Shown: positions 19,501 through 28,200 of the stretch, in pieces
Layout: every line of letters begins with the position of its first letter
How positions within the stretch are numbered: position 1 is the stretch's first letter
Assembly: GCA_026224875.1 (NCBI GenBank)
Contig: JAMFRU010000103.1
Location: forward strand, 1-37,035
DNA from: Acidocella sp.
Lineage (GTDB): Bacteria; Pseudomonadota; Alphaproteobacteria; Acetobacterales; Acetobacteraceae
DNA: 37,035 nt
Direction: 5' to 3'
Notes under the pieces: model-generated
Told to the model about the DNA's origin: nothing
Databases searched by the model: none
Seen by the model: the letters and a program-made list of their open reading frames with translations, nothing else
Made by a program: the position numbers and the translations under genes

Positions 19501-21202
19501 CCTCACCGAGCGTTACCGTTACGATACCCACGGCAACGTCACGCAGATGCCGCACTTGCCGCGCCTGGATTGGGATTTCCACGATCAGTTACGGACCACG
19601 AGCCGCCAGGTTGTCAACGAAGGCGTCTCGGAGGCGACCTGGTATGTGTATGACGCCGCCGGGCAGCGTGTGCGCAAAATATCACTCCGCCCCGGGGGCG
19701 GCAAGCGCGACGAACGGCGCTATATTGGCGGGTTCGAAGTGTTTCGCAGCTTTGGCGTGCACGGCGTGGTGGAGCTGGAACGCGAAACGCTGCATATCAT
19801 GGATGACAAGCAGCGCATCGCGCTGGTGGATACCCTCGTCACCGAGCACAGACGTGCGGTCGATACGCCGCTGTCGCTGCTGCGCTACCAGCTCGCCAAT
19901 CATCTGGGCTCGGCCTGTCTGGAGATGGATGCATCCGGCAATTTGATTACGTATGAGGAATATAACCCCTATGGCAGCTCCACTTTCCAGGTGGCTGGGG
20001 GCATCGAGGTCAGCGCCAAACGCTACCGGTATTCGGCCAAGGAACGCGATTCCGAAAACGGCTTCTATTATTACGGCGCACGGTATTATGCCGCCTGGCT
20101 CGGCCGCTGGACCGCGGCGGACCCAAGCGGGCTGAAGGACGGCGCGAATTTATACCGCTTTGTCAGCTGCCGGCCGATCGTGCTGTCGGACCAGAACGGA
20201 CAGGAGGGCGGATGGTTCGCAAAAGCCAAGGAGGCAGCGCGTAATTCGTCGACGGTCCAGGCTGGGCTGGGGTTCGTGTACGGCTCGGTCCAGGCAATCG
20301 CCCCGTTCGGCACGATGGCGCCGTCGCCGCCCGGTTCGTCTCAGGCATTCGAGGTCGGTAAAGCTGTAGGCCAGTTCGCCACAGGCATGCTGGAGGTCTA
20401 TGGCAGCGGCGTCGGAGTGACCGCGGGTCTAACCGTCGGCGCCGCCGGCGTGGCAGGCACCGGCGCCGCGGCGATCGGCGAGGTTGCCACGCTCGGCGCG
20501 GCAACACCTGTTGCAGCGCCCGTGGCGGCTGTATCGGTGGGCGCTGTGGTCGGCGGTGCTGCCATCGTCACCGGCGCGGTGGCCGTAGGCGCAGCGGGTG
20601 TTTACAACATGCATCAAGGCCTGGCTGCGTTGCACACCGCCATGTCCACGGGCGGCGGCTCGGCGCCACCCGAACCGCCGAAACCGACCGATCCCGCACC
20701 GCCGGCGGCCCCGCCGGGCGATCCCGCGCCGCCGCCACCACCTAACGCGCCGCCGACGGAGACGCCGCCGCCGACCACGCCACCGGCGCCGCCTGCAGGC
20801 GAGCCCGCCGCGCCGGCCACGCCGGCCGCGAAAGCGCCAGACGCGGCGCCGGCCGCACCCGTAAAAGTCCCTCAGAAACGAGGCCCGAAGGTTGGGATGG
20901 AGGGACCGCACAACCAGACGATCAAAAAAACGGCGGACGCCTTGGAGGCACAGGGCAACAAGGTCATCGCGGGTGGGAAAAGGCCCAACCTGCCGGAAGC
21001 CGTCGTGCCGACACCAGGCGGCGTCAAGGCGACGCGCCGGCCAGACATCCTCTACAAGACACCCAAAAACGAGGTGAAAGCCGTGAATGTTGGAAAGGTT
21101 AAGGCGGACAATGTAACACCCGTGCCGCGCGAGGCTGCCGCGCAGAAGGATCTTCAAGGTGCCGGCATCCCCACGGACTTCGTACCCTACAACAAGAAGT
21201 GA
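13592..21202 (+). CDS. TcB-TcC fusion toxin (SpvB / Rhs) with nuclease-like C-terminus
   Basis: This 2536-aa protein corresponds to fused Tc toxin B and C subunits, which form a hollow shell that encloses the toxic C-terminus and docks on TcA. Residues about 20-340 are the SpvB domain (LSLPKGGGALRSIGETFATN, then NPVTGTGALSIPI). FG-GAP/VCBS-like repeats (DVAGDGNMDLVDF, DLTGDGIADM, DMNGDGLSDI, DTDGTGTTDI) lie at about 495-670. TcB middle domains and YD/Rhs repeats follow. The Rhs core at about 2124-2205 reads RYSAKERDSENGFYYYGARY, then TAADPSGLKDGANLYRFV, then SDQNG, where TcC proteins self-cleave. The tail has an Ala/Gly/Val-rich hydrophobic part (2210-2350), a Pro-rich linker (2355-2425) and a domain with RRPDI (Asp2485) and NVGK (Lys2502) that resembles PD-(D/E)XK nucleases. 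The ATG at 13592 has GAGGG upstream and lies shortly before the family's first conserved block; an in-frame upstream start at 13490 would add 34 non-family residues. Confidence 0.88.
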   Translation: MADAAAQTVAKNVAAPEFTAPHLSLPKGGGALRSIGETFATNPVTGTGALSIPIAASPGRSGFGPQLALSYDSGIGNGLFGLGWHLPLPSITRRTDKGLPRYDDAVESRTSDIFLISGAEDLVPVLHDEGEAGWFAALPSEQAGFIIQSFRPRTEGLFAQIERWTCRESGATHWRSISRDNVLTIYGLDENSRIADPADPLRVFSWLICRSYDDKGNAILYDYDAENDANIDVARPSERNRERRANRYVKHIRYGNRAPLLLDPACPGMRASPLAPHGLETADWMFSLVFDYGEGHLAEHAATPGKWPRADAFYEAQRPWPARPDAFSSFRAGFELRTYRLCRQVLMFHHFPTALGTAECLVKATRFSYQERAFGSCLERVVLTGYARQKDGQYIGRDMPALELAYTQSPLEPEGPKHFPLADIPPESLENLPGGVDGGTYRWADLDGEGIAGIFTEQSGAWLYKHNLGHGRFGAMETVRTQPAVAQGRARQHHLMDVAGDGNMDLVDFVGSAPGFYGRTLDAGWEGFRPFLDCPVLDWNNANLRFVDLTGDGIADMLITEDDAYTWHPSLLQEGFGRGVRVRIPLEEEETGPRAIFADPEQSIYLADMNGDGLSDIVRIRNGEVCYWPNRGYGKFGAKITMDGAPRFDRIDLFDRRHLRLADTDGTGTTDIIYLDGDGAQIYLNRSGNALSSARCVTTFPPVDDLTAVDAIDLLGRGTSCLVWSSPLPNQSGRCLRYIDLMCGLKPHLLERIDNNMGAKTRIEYASSTEFYLADKLAGTPWITKLPFPVHVVKRVEIYDQVSRNRIITRYSYHHGFYDGLEREFRGFARVDQLDTEGFASFRPHGEEASNWDEAYHVPPVLTKTWFHTGVFLDGGRVSRHLAREYYHGTENLAPLPDTILPAGLTPFEAREACRSLKGSMLRQEVYALDGTARANVPYSTSEYNFIILPVQPRGHNRYAVFFTHPRETLTAHYERRAHDPRISHEAVLKVDAYGNLLRAVAIGYPRQRPEFPAQAELLATLTENDFTNAVLQPQTYRAPLLAATKTFQLTGPDLHGAEVLPFAALAGMAAAAIEIAYTATPVPGQVEKRLLSEALTQFRRNDLAGLLPCGRLESLALPGENFKRALSDGLLELFVGKATPEALRDVLGARAAGYRDVGGSGPFFSPSGRVFYTPAPLPPAQELTFALENFFLPHRYRDAFGHEAIAGYDEHHLAATYTRDAAGNETHAAFDYRVLQLDCLTDTNGNRAQARYDALGMLAGTALLGKDDGSAEGDSFERFVTDLSPGEIAAYFAATAPADLAVKYLGTATSRIVYDWHGVPACTATIARETHVSALAHGKATRVQLQFAYADGFGRLAQTKLQAEPGRLDIHDPHSPVINPRWVGTGAKIYNNKGKPVREYEPFFSATPQYGIERWGVSSVLFYDPVERVVAALHPDHSFEKTEFDAWKQAVFDANDTVTFNPLADPLLGPFFRLLPEADYLPSWYQERIGGAFGPHERAAAEKAGACADTPAMTHFDTLGRSFLSISDNGVDASGGRLLYATRSVLDIEGNPREVIDALGRVIQRNDYDMLGGKLRQLSMEAGERWILTDVAAKPLRTWNSRNYALLMEYDMLHRPLRSFVRGGNEGEQNFGHEIMFERMVYGDSPESGLNAAERRARNLGGKIFRHYDGAGLVEAGRYDFKGNSLTTARRFAQDFRTTPDWAETPTLEADLYTGDTKYDALNRPILVTAPDGSLFRPRFNDASLLEAVEVNLRGAKAEFDGSLIWQCFVEHINYDAKGQRSYIGYGNGAQTSYRYDPRSLRLTNLKTRRKSGDGAALFAEPGCVQDLHYTYDAVGNITRIADAALRPVFHANHRVEPVCNYTYDPLYRLLQATGREHAAQSAFSFAPKDGDYRDFPFVGGARLHDLQSVRSYVERYEYDPVGNFIAMRHHAEGGNWEREYGYEAPSLLEPWRHSNRLSWTSAQDGPWTLTERYRYDTHGNVTQMPHLPRLDWDFHDQLRTTSRQVVNEGVSEATWYVYDAAGQRVRKISLRPGGGKRDERRYIGGFEVFRSFGVHGVVELERETLHIMDDKQRIALVDTLVTEHRRAVDTPLSLLRYQLANHLGSACLEMDASGNLITYEEYNPYGSSTFQVAGGIEVSAKRYRYSAKERDSENGFYYYGARYYAAWLGRWTAADPSGLKDGANLYRFVSCRPIVLSDQNGQEGGWFAKAKEAARNSSTVQAGLGFVYGSVQAIAPFGTMAPSPPGSSQAFEVGKAVGQFATGMLEVYGSGVGVTAGLTVGAAGVAGTGAAAIGEVATLGAATPVAAPVAAVSVGAVVGGAAIVTGAVAVGAAGVYNMHQGLAALHTAMSTGGGSAPPEPPKPTDPAPPAAPPGDPAPPPPPNAPPTETPPPTTPPAPPAGEPAAPATPAAKAPDAAPAAPVKVPQKRGPKVGMEGPHNQTIKKTADALEAQGNKVIAGGKRPNLPEAVVPTPGGVKATRRPDILYKTPKNEVKAVNVGKVKADNVTPVPREAAAQKDLQGAGIPTDFVPYNKK

Positions 21203-21211
21203 CATCGCATC

Positions 21212-21736
21212 ATGACCGATATTTCAATCCCATTTCACGCCAATCCACAGGAACTCGTACCCTTCGTGCGCGATTGTCTGCGCGAACACGGTTTGCTGTT
21301 CGCAGGAATCCTCGACCCTCCCTTTTCCATTTCAGAGATAAAAGAAAATGCGCTCGAGAGCATGATCGTGAGCGGGCCTTGCGACAGGTTCTTCTTCACC
21401 GAACGCCTGCCATCCGCGACGGTGCGCTCTGCCTCCAGCCTCGCCGACGAATTGCCGGGCGTGCTCTACCTCGATGTCGGGCGCGAACAGGCGGGCTCAC
21501 TACAGCAATCCTGGCTTGCCTGCCGCACCGGAACGGCTCCCATCAACCCGAAATGGAAGAAAATCGCAGCGAAACTACGCGGCATGACCAAAGCCGGCGC
21601 AACCGCGGTCTCGCCCACCAACGGCGGCAAATCCGTTCTGAAATCGCACCGGTTTACCCCGGGTGCAAAGGAGCTGGCCGACGCCGGGACGATCATTCGT
21701 CCGATCGCAGGAAACGCGGAGCTAGAATTTGAATGA
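21212..21736 (+). CDS. Candidate immunity protein for the TcC nuclease-like tail
   Basis: This 174-aa soluble protein has no signal peptide or membrane segment and was not recognised as a known family. It starts 9 bases after the toxin stop codon, which indicates co-translation. The order toxin C-terminus, then a small cytoplasmic protein, is the usual arrangement for Rhs and other polymorphic toxins with their immunity partners. It has an N-terminal part with PFVRDCLREHGLLFAGILDP, a central LPGVLYLDVGREQAG block and a Lys-rich segment (WKKIAAKLRGMTKAGATAV). The immunity role is inferred from position and from the predicted nuclease tail. Alternatives are a chaperone or an assembly factor for the toxin shell. 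Confidence 0.55.
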   Translation: MTDISIPFHANPQELVPFVRDCLREHGLLFAGILDPPFSISEIKENALESMIVSGPCDRFFFTERLPSATVRSASSLADELPGVLYLDVGREQAGSLQQSWLACRTGTAPINPKWKKIAAKLRGMTKAGATAVSPTNGGKSVLKSHRFTPGAKELADAGTIIRPIAGNAELEFE

Positions 21737-21811
21737 CCTGGCAGGGCCACCTATGCCCGACGCTCGCAGCGACGAACGGCAAGGCTTCCCATACACGGAG
21801 CATGAACCTTC

Positions 21812-22246
21812 ATGACCATCAACTTTAAACGCTACATCAATACCACGATCATGGTGGCCATCCCGACCCTGTTCCATGATACCAAGGCACGACCGTTCAA
21901 ACTGCTTGGGGTCGAGCTGCCTGGTGTCTGGCTGCAATCGGAGGCGCTTACGACACGGCTATTGCCGGATGAGTTGCAGCACTACGCAGCATCGGGTCCG
22001 GCTGTGTTTGTGCCGTTCGCACATATCGCCGGCATAGTGGTGCCGACCTCGCAGCTCGCCAAGCCCTTGGGCGCCCCGGCCACTGCACCCGCTACTTCCC
22101 CCGCCACTGCACCTGCCGCTGCGCCTGTTACCACCGCTGTGCCAGTCACGGCCACGGCACCGGCCGCCGGTATTCCTCCGGCTGGTGCCACGCCCGCGCC
22201 ACGGACCAAGCCGGTGGCCGCCAAAACAACACCGAAGAAATCCTGA
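21812..22246 (+). CDS. Small two-part protein between TcBC and TcA, function unknown
   Basis: This 144-aa protein has a compact N-terminal domain (1-80) and an Ala/Pro/Thr-rich tail (82-144) ending in Lys-rich KTTPKKS. The N-terminal domain (FKLLGVELPGVWLQSEALTT, then GPAVFVPFAHIAGIVVPT) alternates short strands in a way that recalls small Sm-like beta barrels; that is only a visual impression. The tail looks disordered, similar to linkers of scaffold or tether proteins. GGAG lies about 13 bases before the ATG. It lies 75 bp after the candidate immunity gene and 30 bp before tcA, so it is almost certainly part of the operon. Its size does not match any known Tc subunit. Confidence 0.6.
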   Translation: MTINFKRYINTTIMVAIPTLFHDTKARPFKLLGVELPGVWLQSEALTTRLLPDELQHYAASGPAVFVPFAHIAGIVVPTSQLAKPLGAPATAPATSPATAPAAAPVTTAVPVTATAPAAGIPPAGATPAPRTKPVAAKTTPKKS

Positions 22247-22276
22247 ACCAGCAACGCGTTTTACGGGAGACGGAGT

Positions 22277-25200
22277 ATGCCGAATTACATCGTGGTGCGG
22301 ATTGTGCCGCAAACGCCGGTGGATGCAATCACTTTCTCCACCTATCTCAGCGCGCTGGGCGGGCTCACCATCACCGCCTATGCGCTGGATTTTGCCACCG
22401 CCGGCAGCCAGCCGCCCGGCCCCGCGATCGGCACCGCGAGCTATAACGCTGTTTCCCCTTCTGGGTTCTGGACCTCCGACGGCGGCAGCCCTCCGCTCTA
22501 CGTCAATTCGAGCCAGCCGCCCTACCCGTCGGGCACCACCACCGGGCTGGTGCAGCAGGTCGATTTCGGGTTCGACCCTAATATGTTTGCCGATGTTTTC
22601 GCGCTGGAATCCGTCGCCACCGCCATCATCGAAATCTCCGGCGCGCTAACGCTGGAGAACATCCAGCTGGCGGTCAAATGGGCAACACAGGCGGAACCTA
22701 CCGTCACGGCGTATTACGACCTCACCCTGGCCAGTGGTACGGCGCCGGATCTCAGCAACTGGCCGGCGGGCGGCAGCTCTGACGCCTGGTCACAGCTCAC
22801 ACCGAATGTCTACATCTCGCTGCCGCCGCCGCCCACCGCCGCCAACCCGCTGACGCTGCAATTGCCCAGCAACGGCGCGCCTCCGGCCTTCGACGCGCTA
22901 CTGGCCACGGTGCAGGCGGTGCTGGCCGATGATCCCGGGCCGGCCGTGGTGGTGACGCCGAGCGCCGTGGCGGCAGGAGCAAGCCAAATCACCGTGCCCG
23001 CGGGTACCGCCGGGATCGTCACCGGAATGACCGCCACCGCGGCTTATCTGCCCGCCGATACCATCGTCACCGCTGTCGCCGGCAATGTCATTACGCTCAA
23101 CCAGCAGCTTTCCGGCGCGGTGGCGGGGACGGTGAGTTTCGGCGCCAATCTCGCAACGCTCACCCCAGCGCAATGCCAGAACATCGCATACGAAATTCTC
23201 TGGAGTCAGCAGCCGGCTTTGCCGACGCCGCCGGAGCCGGTGGAGGATATGTACACCTACCCGCCGAATAACGGGAGCCTGCTCGAAAGCGGCAATTCGG
23301 TGAACCAGGACGAGGGCGACCGCCAGCAATTCGAGGCGCAGCTGAAAAGCTACTACGCCGCAACCAACGCCAATGCCAACCAGCTCACCGGCTTCATCTA
23401 CGCGCTGTCCGCGGCGGTGGCATGCGAGCAATTCAGCCTGGCGGCAACGCAGGTGCTGCTCGATATCCCGGTCAACCCCGGCCAACCAAGCAGCAGTCCG
23501 GCAAGCGAGACGGAGATCATCCTGACCGGCATCGGCGGGCTCGCGCCAGCGGGCGGCTTCGGCGTGCCAGCGGCGTATTTCTACGGCTTGGCCTATGCCC
23601 TGCCGAGCAGCATGGGGGCGGTGCAGCGCTATGGGCTCGCCACCGGCGACCAACTGCCGCATCTGCTCACGCAATTCACCACCGCCATTTCCGCCGGCAC
23701 GGTAACGGACGCGGAGGCCTTCGTCACCGGCGGCCTTGCCGCCATCAACACCGCACAGGCCGCGCGCCGGCTACTCGCGCTCGGCATACCGCCGGGCTCA
23801 GGCACCTCGCTCGCGCCGCTCGGCACCATCACCCTGCTCACCTCCGCCACCACGCCATCAGACACCACGCTGTCATTTGCCGGCACGGCGGGTCTCGCCG
23901 CCGGCGTCCTGGTCAACGGCCCCGGCATTCCGGCCGGTGCTACCATCGCCGCGGCGCCCGGCGCCACCAGCGTTACGCTATCGGCGCCGGTACTCAATAA
24001 CCTGGCGGCGGGCGCTTCGATCACCTTCACCCCCGCCTTCTCGGGCGCGGCACCGGTGCTCAGCCAATTGCCTGCACTCATCCAGGCCTGGCTGGCATTT
24101 CCAACCTCGGTGCCGGGATCGGTCAGCAGTGAGACCTACCAGCCCGGGGATGATGTGGCGATTTTTTGGCCCACTGCAGCAGCAAACGAGCCGCAGGCGA
24201 TGTTGGGGCTGGTGCTCTCCGCATTGACGCAGGGCTATATCATTCCCGCGCCATTCGACACCGCACTGGGCATCGAGATTCTCAGCCAGCTGACACCTCC
24301 GACGCTGGCCACACTGGCCGGTTACAAGGCGGCGCAATGGACCGCTTTGTTCACCACCAACCCAACCTGGCTGCCGCCCATGCCAGGCGGCACAGTAGCA
24401 GGCATTGCCGCCTTCATCCAGACCGTACGGCAATTCTTTGCCGCCGCCGAGAGCGGCCCGGTCAGCGCCGTCAACCTGGCCACCAGCGCCGGCAGCAATG
24501 CCGGCAGCGATACGCTGAGTTTTATTTCGGTTAATAACCTCAGTACCGGCATGTCGGTCAGCTGTCCGGCGGTCAACGGGGCGATTCCACCGGGAACGAC
24601 GGTCACCGCGGTCAATCCGGGGACCAATCCGCCGAGCGTGACGCTCAGCAACAATCTCACCGCGACCATTCCCAAGCTCACCAACATCATCTTCACGCCC
24701 AACCTGGCGGCAGCCACCGGCGGGGGGCTGCCGCAGCTGCCGATGCCTTCGAAGGATTGGATCGGCGCCTGCCTGGCAATTTATGATTCCGCATTCACGT
24801 TCGGCAGCGGCATCGCCAACCCGGCCAATCTGGCCAGCGCCGCCACCAGCGTCTGCCCAGGTGATGCCGCTGCGCAGGCCTGGCTGGTCGAAGCCATCAC
24901 CGCCATCGACGCGCTGTGCGGTCTGGTCGCCGGGGCGGGCTATCCGGTGCTGGCGAGTGCCACAGCCTCACCCAATACTGGCGTGCTCGGCTTCTCGCTC
25001 GTCGAGGCACTCTACTCCTGTGGGTTCCGTTCCGCGTCAGACATCTCCTCGCTAACCAGCGTGGAATTCCAACAGGCCCTGCTCGGCACCGTTGCCTATG
25101 GCACGGCGGGGAGCACGATCTACGCCAAGGCCGGGACCGGGGCGCAACCACCGGGGCCAGGCAATGGTTTCACGCCGGTCAACCCGGATGGCATGTTGAC

Positions 25201-28200
25201 CAATTGCATTCCGCCGCTCAGCCTTTCGCCGCTCGGGCCGAATGCGTATCTGAACGAATTGCTGCAGCTGGCACCAACATCGACCTGCGCGCAGCCGTTG
25301 CCCGCGGGGGCCACAACGACGTTGGGCACCCTGCTCGCGGCGCGGCGCGGCCCGCTCGGCAATCTGCTCGCCAGCACCGCAAATCTGCTTACACCGCTCC
25401 CCGTCATCGATCTGGTGAATGAAAACCTCGAAGCGCTCGCTGCGGAAATTATCGCCGCACCCGGCACGACACCCGCCGGCGTCGTGTACGATACCAGCGC
25501 CGATGCGCTGGCTGGCTTCACCTTGTGCGAGGAAACTCCCTGCCCGCCGGACCGCGCCGCCTGCAACGACCCGGCCGTGATATTTAATGCGATTCCAGAA
25601 TATTCTACACCCGCAACACCTCTACCCGCCAACGCCGCGGTCGAACCCGCCGTGTACAACGCACTGGCGGTGGATTTTTCCGCCTGCGAGCTGCCTTACA
25701 ATCAGGCGCTGGACGTCAACCGCAGCTACCTTTCCTATTTGCGTAGCTGCCGCTTCGAGGAAATGCGCAGCTTCCGCCGCTGCATCACCGAATTCGTGCT
25801 TGATCCTGGGCAGCAGCCGAGCAAGTTCGCGGATTATCTCTGGCGCTATCCTGTACGCATCGATATCGCGATTGAGTATCTCGGCATCACACCGCAGGAA
25901 TACCGCCTACTTTTCAACGGCCAGCCTGCTGCTGCCTGCGGCGATACCGACCTGCGCGGCGATCCGCTGCTCGGCAATGACGCGAACGATAACGGTGCAA
26001 ACAATACGGACAGCGTGGCGGGTGGTGCGGCCGACGTCGCGGGCGGTACGGCGAGCGTCGCGGGGAGCGGCAGCATCGACCCGCGCCTGCTCTATGCGGT
26101 GGGCACGGACGCGACCGGCGGTTGGACCGCGACGGCACTGCAGGTCCCGGAATTCCTCCGCCTCACCTGCCTTAGCTACTGTGACTTCATAGCGCTCTGG
26201 CAGAGCGGTTATGTGCCATTCAGCAACGGCACGCTGGTGGAGGCGCGCGAGAATGAAAGAAACGCCAATTTTCCGCTCTGCGAGCCGTGCTGCATGGATG
26301 ATCTCGCCATCGCCTTTCCGCCAGAAACGCCAGTGGAGCTTGGCCTGCACAAACTCAATGTGTTCACCAGACTCTGGCGAAAGTTGCGTGAAAACTGCGG
26401 CTGCGGCTACAGTTTTGCCGAATTTCGGGATATTTGCGACGTCCTGAAGCTGTTTGACGGCACCACACTCAACCAGGATTTCATCCGTCAGCTCGCCGCC
26501 TTCCAGATGCTGCGCGATGATTTCCGCCTGTCCCTGAGCGATGCTACGAGCCCGCTGCCGGCGAACGCCGTGGATGCTGACCGGACCCAACTGCTGGCGC
26601 TGTGGGCGCAGCCGCAAGCGGCAAAATGGGGCTGGGCCGTGCGCCAGCTTCTGCGCGGCGTGGAAGCGTTTTCCAGCCGCCGCCATGGCGCCAGGCGCGA
26701 CTGCGATTTTATAGAGGCGCTGACCAACCATCTCGACCCGCTCTCGCGTCTGGCCGGGTTCGACCCCGCCTCGGCGACCGACAGCTGGCACGCCGCGCCG
26801 ACCCATACTCTGCGCTTTGCCGAAGTGCTGGCGAAAATCCATGCCTCGCGTTTCAGTTTGGATGATTTGCTCTATTTGTTCACGGTGGATGGTCCCAGCG
26901 GTCCTCATTCGCCCTTTCCGTTGCAGGACGAAACCGAGGCGCAGCTGCTGCCGCTCAACCTGCCGGAAGAGGAGCATGACCACCGCGGCGAGCGGCGCCA
27001 CAGCATCTGGGCGTTGCGGCATGCATTGCTCGAAGCGGGTTACGCGGAGGAAGAAACGCACGAATGGAGCTGGCCGCGTATCTCGGCGGCGTTGCAGAGC
27101 GAATTTGGCTTTGCCGCGGCGGATGTGCTCTCTCTCGGCCAGCATTTTTTCCCACGCGTGTTGGATCGCAGCGGCACGCATGTACCACCAGGCGCAGCGC
27201 TCTTCCAATCGCCGCTGCCCGCCGCCAACACCACGCCGGCGGTCTGGAATACATCTTCCAGCGGTCCATTCCATTACGATTCCGGCTCGGAACGATTGAC
27301 CACCGCCCTGCCACTCGACGATGCGGCCCTGCGCCGCCGGCTGGAAGGCGGCCATGATTTCAACGCCGCCGAACAGCAGGCGATCCAGGATCTGTACTAC
27401 CAGCCGCGCGCCCAGCTTGCGACGTTCGCGCTGCTGTTCGAAGATTTTCCAGAGGCGCAGGCCCGTATGGTGGAGGCGCACGACGAGGAAGAACGTTTCG
27501 CCTGGTTCCGCCGACAATTCGCGCTATGCCACATACGCGCGCGCATCATTGCGGCGCATCTCGCCGGGCATGCGGCGCAGACCTGCGGCGGCGCGCGGGA
27601 CGACGGCGAAGCCGTGGCTGCATTGGTCCTGCGCAACCTCGCGGCGGATGAGAATCTGCTGGCACCGACGCCATCCGACCCCAACCCGGTGTGGGAAAAC
27701 AATGATGGCACACACGCCGGTTTCACCTGGCCGCTGCCAAGCGGCGGGGCGCTGGCGGGCTTGCTGGCGCTGACCGGTACCGGACTCGTCGGCGAATACA
27801 GCGTCGCCGGCGGCGGCGTGGCGTGGCGCGAGCCATGCAGCGGGCTCGGCATGTTTGGACGCACGCGCAACCACGACAATCTGCCCGTTCCTTGCGTACT
27901 GCCGGGACTGGACGCACCGCTAGCCGCCGGCCAAGGCACCTTCGTGGCCGTACACAATGGGCTGCTACAGAAGGATCTTTCAAATGAGTGGCTGGGCGGC
28001 GCGGAGGGTTTTACTGCCGTGTGGTCAGGAGCACTGCTGATCGAACATGAGGGGCATTACGAATTCACCGCCGGAGATTGGACGCCGCCAGGTGAGCCGG
28101 CCGATTACGACGCCGCCTCCAGGCGCAGTTGGTTGCTTGTACTGACACGCGGCACGCGCAGTTGGACGTTGCTGAGCCACGGCTGGCCGAGCGAGACCGA

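Noticed and set aside
25907-27517. 536-codon minus-strand ORF, and another of 568 codons at 29063-30769
   Set aside because: Both are antisense within tcA and their translations show no recognisable domain, whereas the plus-strand frame matches TcA throughout.
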